NCBI GenBank assembly: GCA_947487765.1
Contig: CANKXO010000001.1
Location: forward strand, 682,001 to 746,000
DNA length: 64,000 bases
Reading direction: 5' to 3'
DNA from: an uncultured Pseudomonadales bacterium
GTDB taxonomy: Bacteria; Pseudomonadota; Gammaproteobacteria; Pseudomonadales; Cellvibrionaceae
The notes below the pieces were generated by a model. The model worked only from the letters and a program-made list of their open reading frames with translations. It was not told where the DNA came from and did no database searches. Of the stretch, positions 37,016-46,375 are shown in pieces. Every line of letters begins with the position of its first letter. The first letter of the stretch is position 1. The position numbers were made by a program, and so were the translations under genes.

Positions 37016-39817
37016 TTATTTATCATAAAAGCGGTTTAGAGGGATCATTTCTCGGTTGAACAAGAGGCTGTTATTGTCGCGATAATCAACGCGGCAATCA
37101 CCAGATAAGTAGTCTTCGAGTAGGTCTGTCAGTATTTTTTGCCAATATTCTTTAGCTTCTGACCAGCTATTGGGTAAATCAGCGCGGCTATCCCCTATAG
37201 CCCTCAGTCCTTTGATAGGGTGTCCTCCATCATGAAGGCCCACTAACGTTTGTTTATGAATATTGATTTGTGCGAAACCTATGCCAACCATGGGATTAAA
37301 TCGGTTCTTTAAATGGTGCGTCATCAAGTAAAAGGGGAGTTGGGGTTCTCGCGGACGTTCACCCTGCCAATCACTAATCGTGCTATTGCCTGTCTTATAG
37401 TCAATGATTAAATAGCTATTATTACCGTTTTCGTCTGTTAATTTATCGACTCGGTCCAGTCGTAGTTTTAGTATGACGTCTTTGATTTGAACAGTGAAAG
37501 ACTCTTCTATAGAGACAACAGTAAAAGGAGGCCGGCCTTTTTCAAACTCAAGCCACTGCATAATCAATTGGGTTTGCCGTTTTATTTCAAGTTCACAAAG
37601 AGTGATACCTAAATGCAGGAGTTTACGTTTACGTAGTAACTCAATCTCAGCTTTAACGGCTGAAGTAACGATTATTTCTAATTGTTCTATGTCTGTCGTT
37701 GTGAGCGTTGCTTGATCTTTGAGCTTGTGCCAGATACTGGCTAATGCCTGATGAAGAATATTGCCTCGTTCGAGAGCAGAAAAGCCAATGACGGGTGGTA
37801 ATGGGTTTCTTGCCTTAAGTCGATAGTTTGCAAAAGCATCAAAAGGGTTTGCCGACTGCGCTTTTAATATACCTGTACCACCTCCTAACTCTCCTTGCTC
37901 ATTGAAATCTACCCCTGTTACGGTTGGACCTTTATGGCAATCTATACTTTCCACAGACCGACTCTGACGAAGTACATCTAGATAGCGAGAAAATTCGCTG
38001 GAATTTTTATTATCGTTTATCTTGAGTACATTAGCGTCGTTTACTAAAGGAATATCATTGATTAATTGGCTGGGGAGCAGGGGAAGTTCATTTTCAGAAT
38101 CATAATCTGGTGAGCTGAAGATAATAGTTTCTGCGCAATGCCGATAATTTTGGGTTAATGATTTAGCAAATTCCAGCTCACGTATACTACTGGAATGAGG
38201 CATTTTGTGCTCTCTCTGTAATGCCAAGGGTAATAAAGGGTTCGGGCTGGGTGCTGGAGGCCAGGCTTGCTGATGGAGCCCTAATACCCAACAGTGAGTA
38301 AAGTGTAGTCCTGCACCTTCTAATATCCCTAGTACTTGAATCGGTGAATCCGTGACTTTTGCCTGAAAAGGTTGTCGCTTTGCCATACCTTGCAATTGAT
38401 CAATGGCGTCATAAGCGCTGATCGAGCCAAGTACATTACTCAAGCCTGCGAAACTTTCTAACAGTTGATACCAAAGTTGTGTTTGCTGATATTCAAGGCT
38501 ATCTGGTTGACGTTCTCCAGGCCAATTCATTAAGTCTAATTGCTGTAAAAAAATATCGACCCATTGAGAAGCTAACAGTTTCTTTTTGTGGCTTAACTGA
38601 TCTTGGTGTATTGAGCTGAAATAGTTAAAGAGTGACTGTTGTTCAGATGGTTTAGAATCATTGTCGATAATGTCTGTATTAACTGAATTTTGTGTAAGTT
38701 TTTCTGCATGATATCGCAATTCACTTAAGTCAATTTCAAATACGCCAAGCGATTGCAAACGCGTGGCTAATCGACAACGGTCTTCAATTTCTTCGGAGTG
38801 TCTTCCCCAAAAAGGAGAAAATAATAGCTGGCATAACCTTTCAACTGACCACTTGTTCTGGACCAGTTTCAACAGTGAAAATGTGTCGGTAAATAAAGGG
38901 GTTTCTGCGAGGGGTACACCTGCGGAAATATTGAAAGGAAGGGTATAGCGAGGGCCGTCTGCTAGTATGCTTTTCCCTTCAAAACTGTTAATTAATGCAC
39001 GTTCAATCTGATGACGACACTGGCCTAAATTCGGTACGATAATGCCAATGCGAAGGCCTTGTTTATAGTCGTTTACGCTTTCTTTCAGCAAGGCTCTTGC
39101 CCACTCAGCGGCGGCGGCCATTTCTGTTTCACTGTCGGAGTAGGTTGTTCGATAAATAGATAGCGGTGTAAAATTTTGCAGTTCTACGGCGTTGATGTTG
39201 ATGGCGGCTTTTGTAAGTTGAGCTTTAAAAAGTGGTGGGATATCGTCAAAACCTACGAGGTGAATAATAGGCTCCTTTACCAGATTATTCGCGACAAATG
39301 CATCTCCAATAATCTGGTAGCTTTGTTCTCGCGTTATTAGTTTTTTTTTCTCTAATTGAGTGCTAAAAGAAGAACACCATTGTGTAAAAAGCTGTATGCC
39401 ATCGTCATCACCATGAGAGTTCACACCCTGAATAGATAGTTGCCAACGGTCAAGTGATCTTAAGGCATCATTGGCTTGCTTGGCGATGACCTCTGGCTGC
39501 ATTAAGCCACAATCCAGCGTGATGCTTTCCCATATAATGCGTTCCTGTTCTGCTGAAGCAATGGTTGCTTGGCTATCTGGGTAGGCCATACCCTGCAATA
39601 TATTCCAGCAGTACTCAAACCATTGTTCAAGAGAATAAATACGCGGCTCTTGCCAGACATCATGCTCCTGACTTGCTTGTTTATACATTGCCCATGCCTG
39701 CAGTGCTTTGTTGCGTAAGCGCTGGTTGGGTGTCAGTATAAGCTGATTATTTTCACAGGCATCGATTATCGTTTCGATACGAAATAATGGTGGTAACATA
39801 GGCTGCTTAGATGGCAC
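37016..39817 (-). CDS. AddB-like PD-(D/E)XK nuclease family DNA repair protein
   Basis: A 933-residue protein of the family annotated as probable DNA repair protein or AddB-like, the usual partner of the AddA-like helicase-nuclease. The N-terminus is an inactive helicase-like region (LILTPNQRLRNKALQAW). The C-terminal nuclease shows ALERGNILHQALASIWHKL, LKLRLDRVDKL and the catalytic YLIIDYKTGN. The start is GTG 39817, immediately after the murI stop, so the genes are coupled. Two segments that normally hold iron-sulfur cysteines lack them here: SANPFDAFANYRL, and the last 30 residues, whose only cysteine is in GDCRVDY. The family placement is sound; the name AddB is tentative. Confidence 0.8.
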   Translation of the reverse strand: MPSKQPMLPPLFRIETIIDACENNQLILTPNQRLRNKALQAWAMYKQASQEHDVWQEPRIYSLEQWFEYCWNILQGMAYPDSQATIASAEQERIIWESITLDCGLMQPEVIAKQANDALRSLDRWQLSIQGVNSHGDDDGIQLFTQWCSSFSTQLEKKKLITREQSYQIIGDAFVANNLVKEPIIHLVGFDDIPPLFKAQLTKAAININAVELQNFTPLSIYRTTYSDSETEMAAAAEWARALLKESVNDYKQGLRIGIIVPNLGQCRHQIERALINSFEGKSILADGPRYTLPFNISAGVPLAETPLFTDTFSLLKLVQNKWSVERLCQLLFSPFWGRHSEEIEDRCRLATRLQSLGVFEIDLSELRYHAEKLTQNSVNTDIIDNDSKPSEQQSLFNYFSSIHQDQLSHKKKLLASQWVDIFLQQLDLMNWPGERQPDSLEYQQTQLWYQLLESFAGLSNVLGSISAYDAIDQLQGMAKRQPFQAKVTDSPIQVLGILEGAGLHFTHCWVLGLHQQAWPPAPSPNPLLPLALQREHKMPHSSSIRELEFAKSLTQNYRHCAETIIFSSPDYDSENELPLLPSQLINDIPLVNDANVLKINDNKNSSEFSRYLDVLRQSRSVESIDCHKGPTVTGVDFNEQGELGGGTGILKAQSANPFDAFANYRLKARNPLPPVIGFSALERGNILHQALASIWHKLKDQATLTTTDIEQLEIIVTSAVKAEIELLRKRKLLHLGITLCELEIKRQTQLIMQWLEFEKGRPPFTVVSIEESFTVQIKDVILKLRLDRVDKLTDENGNNSYLIIDYKTGNSTISDWQGERPREPQLPFYLMTHHLKNRFNPMVGIGFAQINIHKQTLVGLHDGGHPIKGLRAIGDSRADLPNSWSEAKEYWQKILTDLLEDYLSGDCRVDYRDNNSLLFNREMIPLNRFYDK

Positions 39818-40675
39818 TTATTGAATCTCCATATAGTTAATAGCCCCTAAACCTCTGCTCTGTAATGCAGGCTCAAGTTCTTTTAAGGTCGATTCTCTAG
39901 CGGTAAATATACTACTATATTGCGGCGATGATGTTAGGGGCTCATCAGATGATAACGGCAATTTAAGTTCAGTAAGCCAGTAACCAACGCGCCGGGCAAT
40001 TGCATTACTGGAATCAACCCAATAATTAATATCGGGTAGTACGCCCCTAAGTTCCTTTTCGAGTAATGGAAAATGTGTACAAGCCAATATAATGGTATCT
40101 ATTGTCAGATTTTCCCCTCTTATTGTATTAACATTCATATCAGGCTTGAACGGGCTGATAATCGGTTCTAGTGCGTGTGGAGCCACTGTTTGACCGCGTA
40201 GTTTCCTTTCAGCCAGCTTAACTAATTCGCTTGAACCTACAGAAATAACCCTACAGTCATAGGCAAACTCTTCTATGAGAGTTTTTGTGTATTCTCTGGC
40301 AATTGTCCCTGGTGTGGCTAATAAGCCGATAACTTTGCTATGGCTTAATTTGGCTGCAGGCTTTATTGCGGGTACGACGCCGATAATAGGGGTTTCAAAT
40401 CGTTCGCGTATTTTGGGTAGGGCAACAGTACTTGCTGAATTGCAGGCAACAACAATGATGTCAGCCCGAGTCGCTTCTTGTAGCCGATGTAATACACGAT
40501 CAACCCTGTCAATTAGTCGTTCTTCGGACTTAGTACCATAAGGGAATGCCGCATTATCTGAGGCATAAGTGATAGTACAATGAGGATGCTGCTCCATAAT
40601 AGATTGAGTAATGCTTAAACCACCAACACCAGAGTCGAAGACTAGGATATGCGGAGAGGAGGAGTGTGTTGGCAA
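39818..40675 (-). CDS. murI: Glutamate racemase
   Basis: It converts L-glutamate to D-glutamate for peptidoglycan synthesis. The two catalytic cysteines are in VVACNSASTVALP and LACTHFPLLEKEL, and the N-terminal VFDSGVGGLSI and the YASDNAAFPYGTKSEERL segment are typical. I favour a TTG start at 40675, because AAAGGAAAGG lies just before it and the resulting 285 residues fit the family. The ATG pair at 40744 would add about 23 unconserved residues. The gene directly abuts the AddB-like gene downstream and follows a small TPR gene. Confidence 0.94.
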   Translation of the reverse strand: MPTHSSSPHILVFDSGVGGLSITQSIMEQHPHCTITYASDNAAFPYGTKSEERLIDRVDRVLHRLQEATRADIIVVACNSASTVALPKIRERFETPIIGVVPAIKPAAKLSHSKVIGLLATPGTIAREYTKTLIEEFAYDCRVISVGSSELVKLAERKLRGQTVAPHALEPIISPFKPDMNVNTIRGENLTIDTIILACTHFPLLEKELRGVLPDINYWVDSSNAIARRVGYWLTELKLPLSSDEPLTSSPQYSSIFTARESTLKELEPALQSRGLGAINYMEIQ

Positions 40676-40765
40676 GATGCCTTTCCTTTGAGTATGAAAT
40701 AAAGAGAGGCTAATTTTACGGTAACCATACCTTAGTTTCATCAAAATTAAAGGTAATACACAAAG

Positions 40766-41176
40766 CTATATTAAATCACTGATCGCTTTTTTATATTTTG
40801 GCAGTTCGTTGTTGAATAATTCCTCTCCAAGTAAGCGATAAGCACGGTGCAGGTAGGTTTTAGCCTGGAGCTCTTGATTAGAATCTAGTAAAGATTGCCC
40901 TAGTCGGAGGAGAACAAATGAGCGTTTATCACTCTCCTGGCAGGCTAAGGCTGAGCGTAAGGCCTCAATGGCAGTCTCATATTTACCCATTTGATAGTAA
41001 GTATCTCCAATACTCGCTAATATGATTTCAGCATCAGCGTGATCACTCTGAGGTTTGGGAAGTTGCAGCCAAGCTTGATAGAATAGCCTGAGAGCGGCGG
41101 GGTAGTCTTTTTGTGAATACTGCTGGTAGCCCTTGGCAGATATCGCCTGTATCGTTGCGGAAATAGTAGAACTCAT
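40766..41176 (-). CDS. Small TPR protein
   Basis: A 136-residue protein made almost entirely of TPR helices. Repeats are visible as AKGYQQYSQKDYPAALRLFYQAWLQLP, ASIGDTYYQMGKYETAIEALRSALAC and RLGQSLLDSNQELQAKTYLHRAYRLL. No signal peptide or membrane helix is seen, so it is likely cytoplasmic and a protein-binding scaffold. It ends 21 bases before the upper murI start codons, suggesting cotranscription with murI. It is divergent from rmuC. I cannot assign a function. Confidence 0.8.
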   Translation of the reverse strand: MSSTISATIQAISAKGYQQYSQKDYPAALRLFYQAWLQLPKPQSDHADAEIILASIGDTYYQMGKYETAIEALRSALACQESDKRSFVLLRLGQSLLDSNQELQAKTYLHRAYRLLGEELFNNELPKYKKAISDLI

Positions 41177-41235
41177 TTTTACTTATCGTATCAACTTATT
41201 ATTATAATAGAAGCCTCATCGAGAACTTCCTGACT

Positions 41236-42621
41236 ATGTTTCCATTCATTGATCTTATTTTAAACAATCAAACAGCTATTGTAACGGCTTGTATTGGTTT
41301 TTTGTTAGGTGCGTCACTTATTGGTACATGGATCTATTGGTTAGGCAAAAGGCGCTTAAGTTTGGCTGCACAAGATTTAAGTAATCTACAACTACAGATG
41401 TACCGTACGAGAGAGGAGCTGGCGAACTTGAAAGGTCAGCACGGACAAATGCAGTCTCAATTAAAGGAGCAAACGCAATTATTGGCAGAAGCACGTTTGC
41501 AGCTGGGCCAAGAGTTCGAAAATCTGGCAAACCGCATTTTTGAGACTAAACAGCAACAGTTTGATCAACAAAATCAAAAAACCTTAAATTATTCTCTCAA
41601 TCCGTTAAGGTTACAAATTGATGAATTTAAAAAGCAAGTAGCGGATGTCTATCAAAAAGAAAGTGCCGAACGTAATCAGTTGATGGGGAAAATTGGCGAA
41701 TTACAATTGCAAACACAAAAGATAGGGCAAGATGCAGTTAATTTAGCTTTAGCATTAAAAGGCGATAATAAAACCCAAGGAAACTGGGGTGAGGTCATTC
41801 TTGAACGATTACTTGAAGAGTCGGGTTTGCAAAAGGGACGTGAATACAATACGCAAGTTGCCATGGGCGATGAAAGTGGTAAGCGCAGAAACCCTGATGT
41901 CATTATTTATTTGCCTGAAAATAAGCAACTTGTTATTGATGCCAAAGTATCCTTGGTGGATTATGAACGTTATATCACTATAGAAAATGAGGCCGAGAAA
42001 AAACAAGCGCTGCAAGCTCATGTCAGCTCAGTTCGAAATCATATTAAAAATCTGAGTGTTAAAAACTATGAATCGTTAGAAGGTCTGCAAAGCCTTGATT
42101 TTGTTTTTATTTTTATGCCTGTAGAGGCAGCATTTATGTCTGCTTTACAAGCCGAGCCTGCATTATTTCGAGAAGCGTACGATAAACAAATTGTATTAGT
42201 TAGTCCAACAACATTAATGGCAACACTGCGTACGGTATCTAATATCTGGCGGTATCATAAGCAGCATAAATATGCAGAGAAAATTGCGCAGCAAGCTGGT
42301 GGTTTGTATGATCAGTTTGTTTTAGTGATTGAATCATTGGATGATTTGGGTGCGCAAATACTAAAAACGCAAAATAGTTATGATGCAACACGCAAACGAT
42401 TAATAGATGGTAAAGGCAATCTTGTAAAACGTATAGAAGGGTTACGAGAACTGGGTGCTAAAACCAAACGTACGCTACCTGTAGATAAATTGCTTGAGGA
42501 TGAAGTAGAGCCTGATGATATGTTTTTACACGAAATCATAGGAAATAAGTCTATTGATGAGAGCAAGGAAAAGAACAGTAGTTTAAAAAACAAAGAAAAT
42601 ATAACGAGTTTGGAAAAATAA
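41236..42621 (+). CDS. rmuC: DNA recombination protein RmuC
   Basis: A 461-residue protein of the RmuC family, which limits DNA inversions at short inverted repeats and is thought to be a nuclease. An N-terminal membrane helix (about residues 12-34) is followed by a long coiled coil (about 40-150). The conserved core contains GNWGEVILERLLEESGLQKGREYNTQ, RRNPDVIIYLPENKQLVIDAKVSLVDYERY and FIFMPVEAAFMSALQ. The charged C-terminal tail is lysine- and serine-rich. Its stop codon overlaps the start of the next gene by one base. Confidence 0.94.
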   Translation: MFPFIDLILNNQTAIVTACIGFLLGASLIGTWIYWLGKRRLSLAAQDLSNLQLQMYRTREELANLKGQHGQMQSQLKEQTQLLAEARLQLGQEFENLANRIFETKQQQFDQQNQKTLNYSLNPLRLQIDEFKKQVADVYQKESAERNQLMGKIGELQLQTQKIGQDAVNLALALKGDNKTQGNWGEVILERLLEESGLQKGREYNTQVAMGDESGKRRNPDVIIYLPENKQLVIDAKVSLVDYERYITIENEAEKKQALQAHVSSVRNHIKNLSVKNYESLEGLQSLDFVFIFMPVEAAFMSALQAEPALFREAYDKQIVLVSPTTLMATLRTVSNIWRYHKQHKYAEKIAQQAGGLYDQFVLVIESLDDLGAQILKTQNSYDATRKRLIDGKGNLVKRIEGLRELGAKTKRTLPVDKLLEDEVEPDDMFLHEIIGNKSIDESKEKNSSLKNKENITSLEK

Positions 42622-43076
42622 TGTTGACAGTTTTAATGGTTGTAGCGGTATTAATCATAATAATACTTGCATCTATCGCTTGGTATTATCAAAGTCGTGT
42701 GAATAAAATGGAAGCCGTTAAAAAAGAACAGCTGCACGAAATTGATGAGCTTAAAAACAATCATCAGCAATATCTCAATAATAGTATACAAGTGTTAGCC
42801 CAAGGTTTGATTGATGATCAGCTTAGTTTAACTGAAGGTGCTATACGTATTAGTGTGCTTATGGATAACCTAAAAATTAACGATGGACATAGAGAAGAGT
42901 TTAGCGTTTTTTTTCAGCTGGCCGAAGCAACAGCACATATTCCGATATTGGGTGCATGGAAAAAGCTTTCTAAAAAAGAAAAGTCTCGTTTTGAAAAAGA
43001 AAAAATGGCAACAGAAGAGAAATATCGAGAATTTGTTATAGACGCTGCCAAGCGTATTAAAGGTCGAAATTTCTAA
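42621..43076 (+). CDS. DUF2489 family membrane-anchored protein
   Basis: A 151-residue protein with one N-terminal membrane helix (about residues 2-22, LTVLMVVAVLIIIILASIAWYY). A coiled-coil segment follows, then a conserved-looking domain with LTEGAIRISVLMDNL and FFQLAEATAHIPILGAWKKLSKKEKSRFEKEK. That second part is the DUF2489 pattern as I remember it. It starts one base inside the end of rmuC (TAATG), so it is translationally coupled to it. Function unknown; the neighbourhood suggests a role near DNA or membrane maintenance but does not prove it. Confidence 0.75.
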   Translation: MLTVLMVVAVLIIIILASIAWYYQSRVNKMEAVKKEQLHEIDELKNNHQQYLNNSIQVLAQGLIDDQLSLTEGAIRISVLMDNLKINDGHREEFSVFFQLAEATAHIPILGAWKKLSKKEKSRFEKEKMATEEKYREFVIDAAKRIKGRNF

Positions 43077-43151
43077 CCAGTTTTTCTGCCTTCAATATAT
43101 AGGTGTATAATTCGAGGGTACCTAAAAATGTAATCATTTGTTCTGAAGGCG

Positions 43152-44039
43152 TTAGAGTGTCTGGGAAAAAATCCAGTCTTTGAATGCATTGATTAACGGT
43201 GATGCAAATGATTCTTTAGGGTAAACAATATAATATCCTTCATCATATTCAAGGGCAGTATCTGATAAGCGTATTAGGCTGCCGTCTTTTAAATGGCGCT
43301 CTACAAAAATGCTGGAGCCCAATGCGATACCTTTTCCTTCAATGGCTGCCTGCATCAGCACATTCGTGTCATCGATCATAGAACCTTGGTAAGGATTTAA
43401 ATCCTCAATACCAGATACAGCGATCCAATCAGCCCAGTATTGATAATCCGTTTCATGAAGTAAATTATAGTCCTTTAGGTCTTCAATATTGATTGGCTGG
43501 TTTTTGTCTTGGATGAGTTTAGGTGAACAGACTGGGAAAAAGTCTAATTTCATGAGTAGCTCAGCCTTCACATTTGGCCAATCGCCTTTGCCATAAGCAA
43601 TGCTCATATCAATATTCTCTATCTCGAAATTGGTAGGAGAATGAGAATGATAGAGGCATAGCTCTATATCAGGGTATTTTTGCCAAAAATCTCCAAGGCG
43701 GGGAGATAACCATGCAAGTGCGAAAGAGGGAGCTACCCGCACACTCAAAGTGTTTGGGTTACTGTTTTGTAAGCGTCTGATCTGCTCAATAACTGTAGCC
43801 ATTTGGTTGAGTGACCCTGTAAGCTCGGGTAGAAGCAGTTTGCCAATAGACGTCAGTGATAAGTTGTGTGATTGTCGATTAAATAACGCTACATTGAGGT
43901 TCTCTTCCAATATGCGAACTTGGTGGCTAATAGCTGATTGGGTTACGTTCAGTTCTTTCGCAGCAAGAGTAAAACTACAATGGCGTGCTGCTGCTTCGAA
44001 ACTCGTTAGGCTTTTTAAGGGTGGGAGTTGACGGGCCAT
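43152..44039 (-). CDS. LysR-type transcriptional regulator, GcvA-like
   Basis: A 295-residue regulator with an N-terminal helix-turn-helix (SLTSFEAAARHCSFTLAAKELNVTQSAISHQVRILEENLNVALFNR). The substrate-binding domain begins with LSVRVAPSFALAWLSPRLGDFWQKYPDIEL. This wording is typical of the GcvA subgroup. It is divergent from the BCCT transporter gene across a 602-base region, so control of that transporter is a reasonable guess. The ligand is unknown. An imperfect palindrome at 44194-44214 is a possible binding site. Confidence 0.88.
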   Translation of the reverse strand: MARQLPPLKSLTSFEAAARHCSFTLAAKELNVTQSAISHQVRILEENLNVALFNRQSHNLSLTSIGKLLLPELTGSLNQMATVIEQIRRLQNSNPNTLSVRVAPSFALAWLSPRLGDFWQKYPDIELCLYHSHSPTNFEIENIDMSIAYGKGDWPNVKAELLMKLDFFPVCSPKLIQDKNQPINIEDLKDYNLLHETDYQYWADWIAVSGIEDLNPYQGSMIDDTNVLMQAAIEGKGIALGSSIFVERHLKDGSLIRLSDTALEYDEGYYIVYPKESFASPLINAFKDWIFSQTL

Positions 44040-44641
44040 GTTTAGTAAAAATAGAAGTTAATAATCAATATTAGTTTTGTTCATCTAGCTTATCAAAAAA
44101 ATTCACTTGAAAATATATTTAATTCATGGAGAATGGATATGACAAGTATTTTAGCTGGCTTATACATATTTAGAAGCTGGCAGTGACTCGCTGGGCGTGA
44201 ATTAAATTCATGCCAATATATGCAATTTTTTGCCGATATTGGTGTGATCCGTTTTATAAATATATAAAAATTAAGTCGGTACACCTCATTAAAAGCAGGT
44301 CTGGCAAGGCGTATTTTCACAATAAAAACATGAAAATTACGAAGCGCTTGTTTACAAGATATATGTATAGCCATTTCTAATAGATAGACGGCTATCTAAT
44401 TAAAATAATAAGTTTTTAAACCCAGTTTTAGCGGTATATGAAGTATAAGTACACGAAATGACTGTTACCTGTAGTGAATTTCTATCTTTTTCTAATTTAA
44501 GCACCCCTGAGCTTGAGGGCGCAGTAGCGCGCGCTCGGTTGGTGTTTTTTACTAATCCATCACGTCAACACAAGCTTAATGGAGGACTGCTGCTAAAAAA
44601 TCGTCACGACAAAAATTTAAATTATAAGTAGAGGAACAATA
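44040..44641 (+). promoter_or_regulatory. Divergent control region between the LysR gene and the BCCT transporter
   Basis: A 600-base AT-rich region. It holds a near-perfect palindrome at 44194-44214 (arms GGCGTGAATT and AATTCATGCC around one A). This is directly followed by a second stem, CCAATAT (44213-44219) with ATATTGG (44236-44242). A 57-codon open frame (44458-44631) ends just before the transporter. I saw no terminator and no confident promoter boxes. Confidence 0.4.
44458..44631 (+). CDS. Possible 57-residue leader ORF before the BCCT transporter
   Basis: An open frame from ATG 44458 to TAG 44629-44631, stopping 10 bases before the transporter ATG. The product starts MTVTCSEFLSFSNLSTPE and ends with a basic tail (NRHDKNLNYK). 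No Shine-Dalgarno site is obvious, and the product resembles no family I recognise. Base composition is richer in GC than the rest of the region around 44500-44560. It might be a regulatory upstream ORF or simply an open stretch by chance. Confidence 0.2.
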   Translation: MTVTCSEFLSFSNLSTPELEGAVARARLVFFTNPSRQHKLNGGLLLKNRHDKNLNYK

Positions 44642-46306
44642 ATGACTATTAAAGAAGCATTAACAGACCTCCCTATTGAAACTGCAGACAGTGGTTTTTA
44701 TAGCGGTTTTACTAAGAAGGTGGCTTTACCTTCGAAAATAATTATCAGCTCGTTGATTATCTGGGCGGTTGTCTTTCCTGACCAATCTGGCCCGATATTA
44801 AATGCAATTAACTCATTCATACTGGCAAGTTTTGCCTCTTGGTATATCTGGGTGGTTACATTTTTTATCTTGGTGTGTGTTGGTTTAGCTATTTGGCCAT
44901 CTGCCGGCAAGCTCAATTTGGGCTTACCTGGACAAAAACCGGAATTTTCAAACTTTTCCTGGTTCTCTATGATGTTTGGCGCCGGTATTGGTGTGGGTAT
45001 GTTGACGTGGTCAGTTGCTGAACCTATGTACCATTTCAATAATAACCCAGAAGTTATTCAAGGCTTGGTAGAAGGTGGTACAGCAGAGAATGTGCGTAAC
45101 GCTTACAAGTGGTCTTTCTTGCATTGGGGATTAGGTGCTTGGGCATGTTATGCGATTGCTGGTCTGGCATTGGCGTTCTTCTCTTACCGTCGTAGTCTTC
45201 CATTAACCATGCGTTCATCGTTAACACCTTTATTTGGTAAAGCGTTATCAGGTACCTTGGGTCATGTTGTTGATATCGTTGCGGTTGTTGCAACTATATT
45301 AGGTGTTGCGCAAACTCTTGGTTTTGGTGTTGAACAGTTTGTTTCTGGCTTACACCGTATTGGTTTTGGTGATTGGTTGCTTAATGATGCTGGTACTGCG
45401 TCTAAACCCGCTATTGTATTTGCTATTGTTGCCATTATGTTTGCCTCTACACTGTCTGCACTTTCAGGTGTTGGTAAAGGTATTAAATGGCTATCTAATA
45501 TCAATATGGTTCTAAGTATTTTCTTGCTATCTTTCTTAGTTCTTTTTGGTGCGACTTGGTTTGGTGCTACAGCATTGTTCTGGGGAATTATTGATTACAC
45601 CATCGCTTTACCAGAGCTTTTATTTGAAGTATGGCGTCCAGATGGTACTGAAGCTGAAAATGTTAATAACAAATTAGCAGGTTGGCAGGGTGCATGGTCT
45701 GTGTTCTATTGGGCATGGTGGGTAGCATTTGCTCCATTTGTTGGTTTGTTCTTGGCGCGTATCTCTAAGGGTCGTACCGTTCGTGAGTTCGTTCTTGGCG
45801 CAATGTTCGTACCTTCTCTTATGTGTTTCGTTTGGTTCACATGGGCTGGTGGTACTGCGATTGAATTAGAACTTAGCGGTGTTGCACAAGGTGCACTTAA
45901 AGCAGCTCCTGATGGTGATAAAATCTTCGCAATGATGACTTATTTGATTCCATCTGAAGCATTAGTTTGGGTAATGTCAGTAATCATCTTTGTATTGTTG
46001 ATGACGTACTTGGTAACCACCGCTGACTCTGCTGTTTTGATTGTTAACACAATTAATGCTGCAGGTGACGAAGGTCCTAAAGCAAAATTACATATTATTT
46101 TCTGGGGTGTTGCCTTAGGTGGTGTGGTTGGAGCTTTATTGTTGGTGGGTGGCTTAAGAGCGATCCAAACGGCAATGGTAATTGGTGCTCTGCCATTCTC
46201 CATTGTAATGGCACTACAGTGTGTCGCACTGATCAAAGCAATTTATCGCGATGGGCTGCGTGAAAAAGCAGGTGTATCCACTGTAGCGGCGCCTAGCGAA
46301 GCTTAG
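44642..46306 (+). CDS. BCCT family transporter (betaine/carnitine/choline type)
   Basis: A 554-residue membrane protein with about twelve helices, importing quaternary-amine osmolytes or related compounds such as glycine betaine or dimethylsulfoniopropionate. The family signature is seen in WSVFYWAWWVAFAPFVGLFLARISKGRTVREFVLG. The upstream substrate-site region reads FGAGIGVGMLTWSVAEPMYHF and the later helix LLMTYLVTTADSAVLIVNTI. AGGAAC precedes ATG 44642. It has no long C-terminal osmosensory tail, so strong osmotic gating is less likely. A terminator follows. The exact substrate cannot be read by eye. Confidence 0.92.
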   Translation: MTIKEALTDLPIETADSGFYSGFTKKVALPSKIIISSLIIWAVVFPDQSGPILNAINSFILASFASWYIWVVTFFILVCVGLAIWPSAGKLNLGLPGQKPEFSNFSWFSMMFGAGIGVGMLTWSVAEPMYHFNNNPEVIQGLVEGGTAENVRNAYKWSFLHWGLGAWACYAIAGLALAFFSYRRSLPLTMRSSLTPLFGKALSGTLGHVVDIVAVVATILGVAQTLGFGVEQFVSGLHRIGFGDWLLNDAGTASKPAIVFAIVAIMFASTLSALSGVGKGIKWLSNINMVLSIFLLSFLVLFGATWFGATALFWGIIDYTIALPELLFEVWRPDGTEAENVNNKLAGWQGAWSVFYWAWWVAFAPFVGLFLARISKGRTVREFVLGAMFVPSLMCFVWFTWAGGTAIELELSGVAQGALKAAPDGDKIFAMMTYLIPSEALVWVMSVIIFVLLMTYLVTTADSAVLIVNTINAAGDEGPKAKLHIIFWGVALGGVVGALLLVGGLRAIQTAMVIGALPFSIVMALQCVALIKAIYRDGLREKAGVSTVAAPSEA

Positions 46307-46340
46307 TAAAGCACTTAATTTTTTATTAAAGTATTAAATT

Positions 46341-46375
46341 ATCCCTGCCAACTTAATTGTTGTCGGGGATTTTTT
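46341..46375 (+). terminator. Rho-independent terminator after the BCCT gene
   Basis: ATCCCTGCCAAC (46341-46352) pairs with GTTGTCGGGGAT (46359-46370), with one wobble and one mismatch, followed by a run of T. Confidence 0.82.

Noticed and set aside
41223-41228. GAACTT before rmuC as a sigma-E promoter
   Set aside because: No TCTGA-like -10 box at the right distance.
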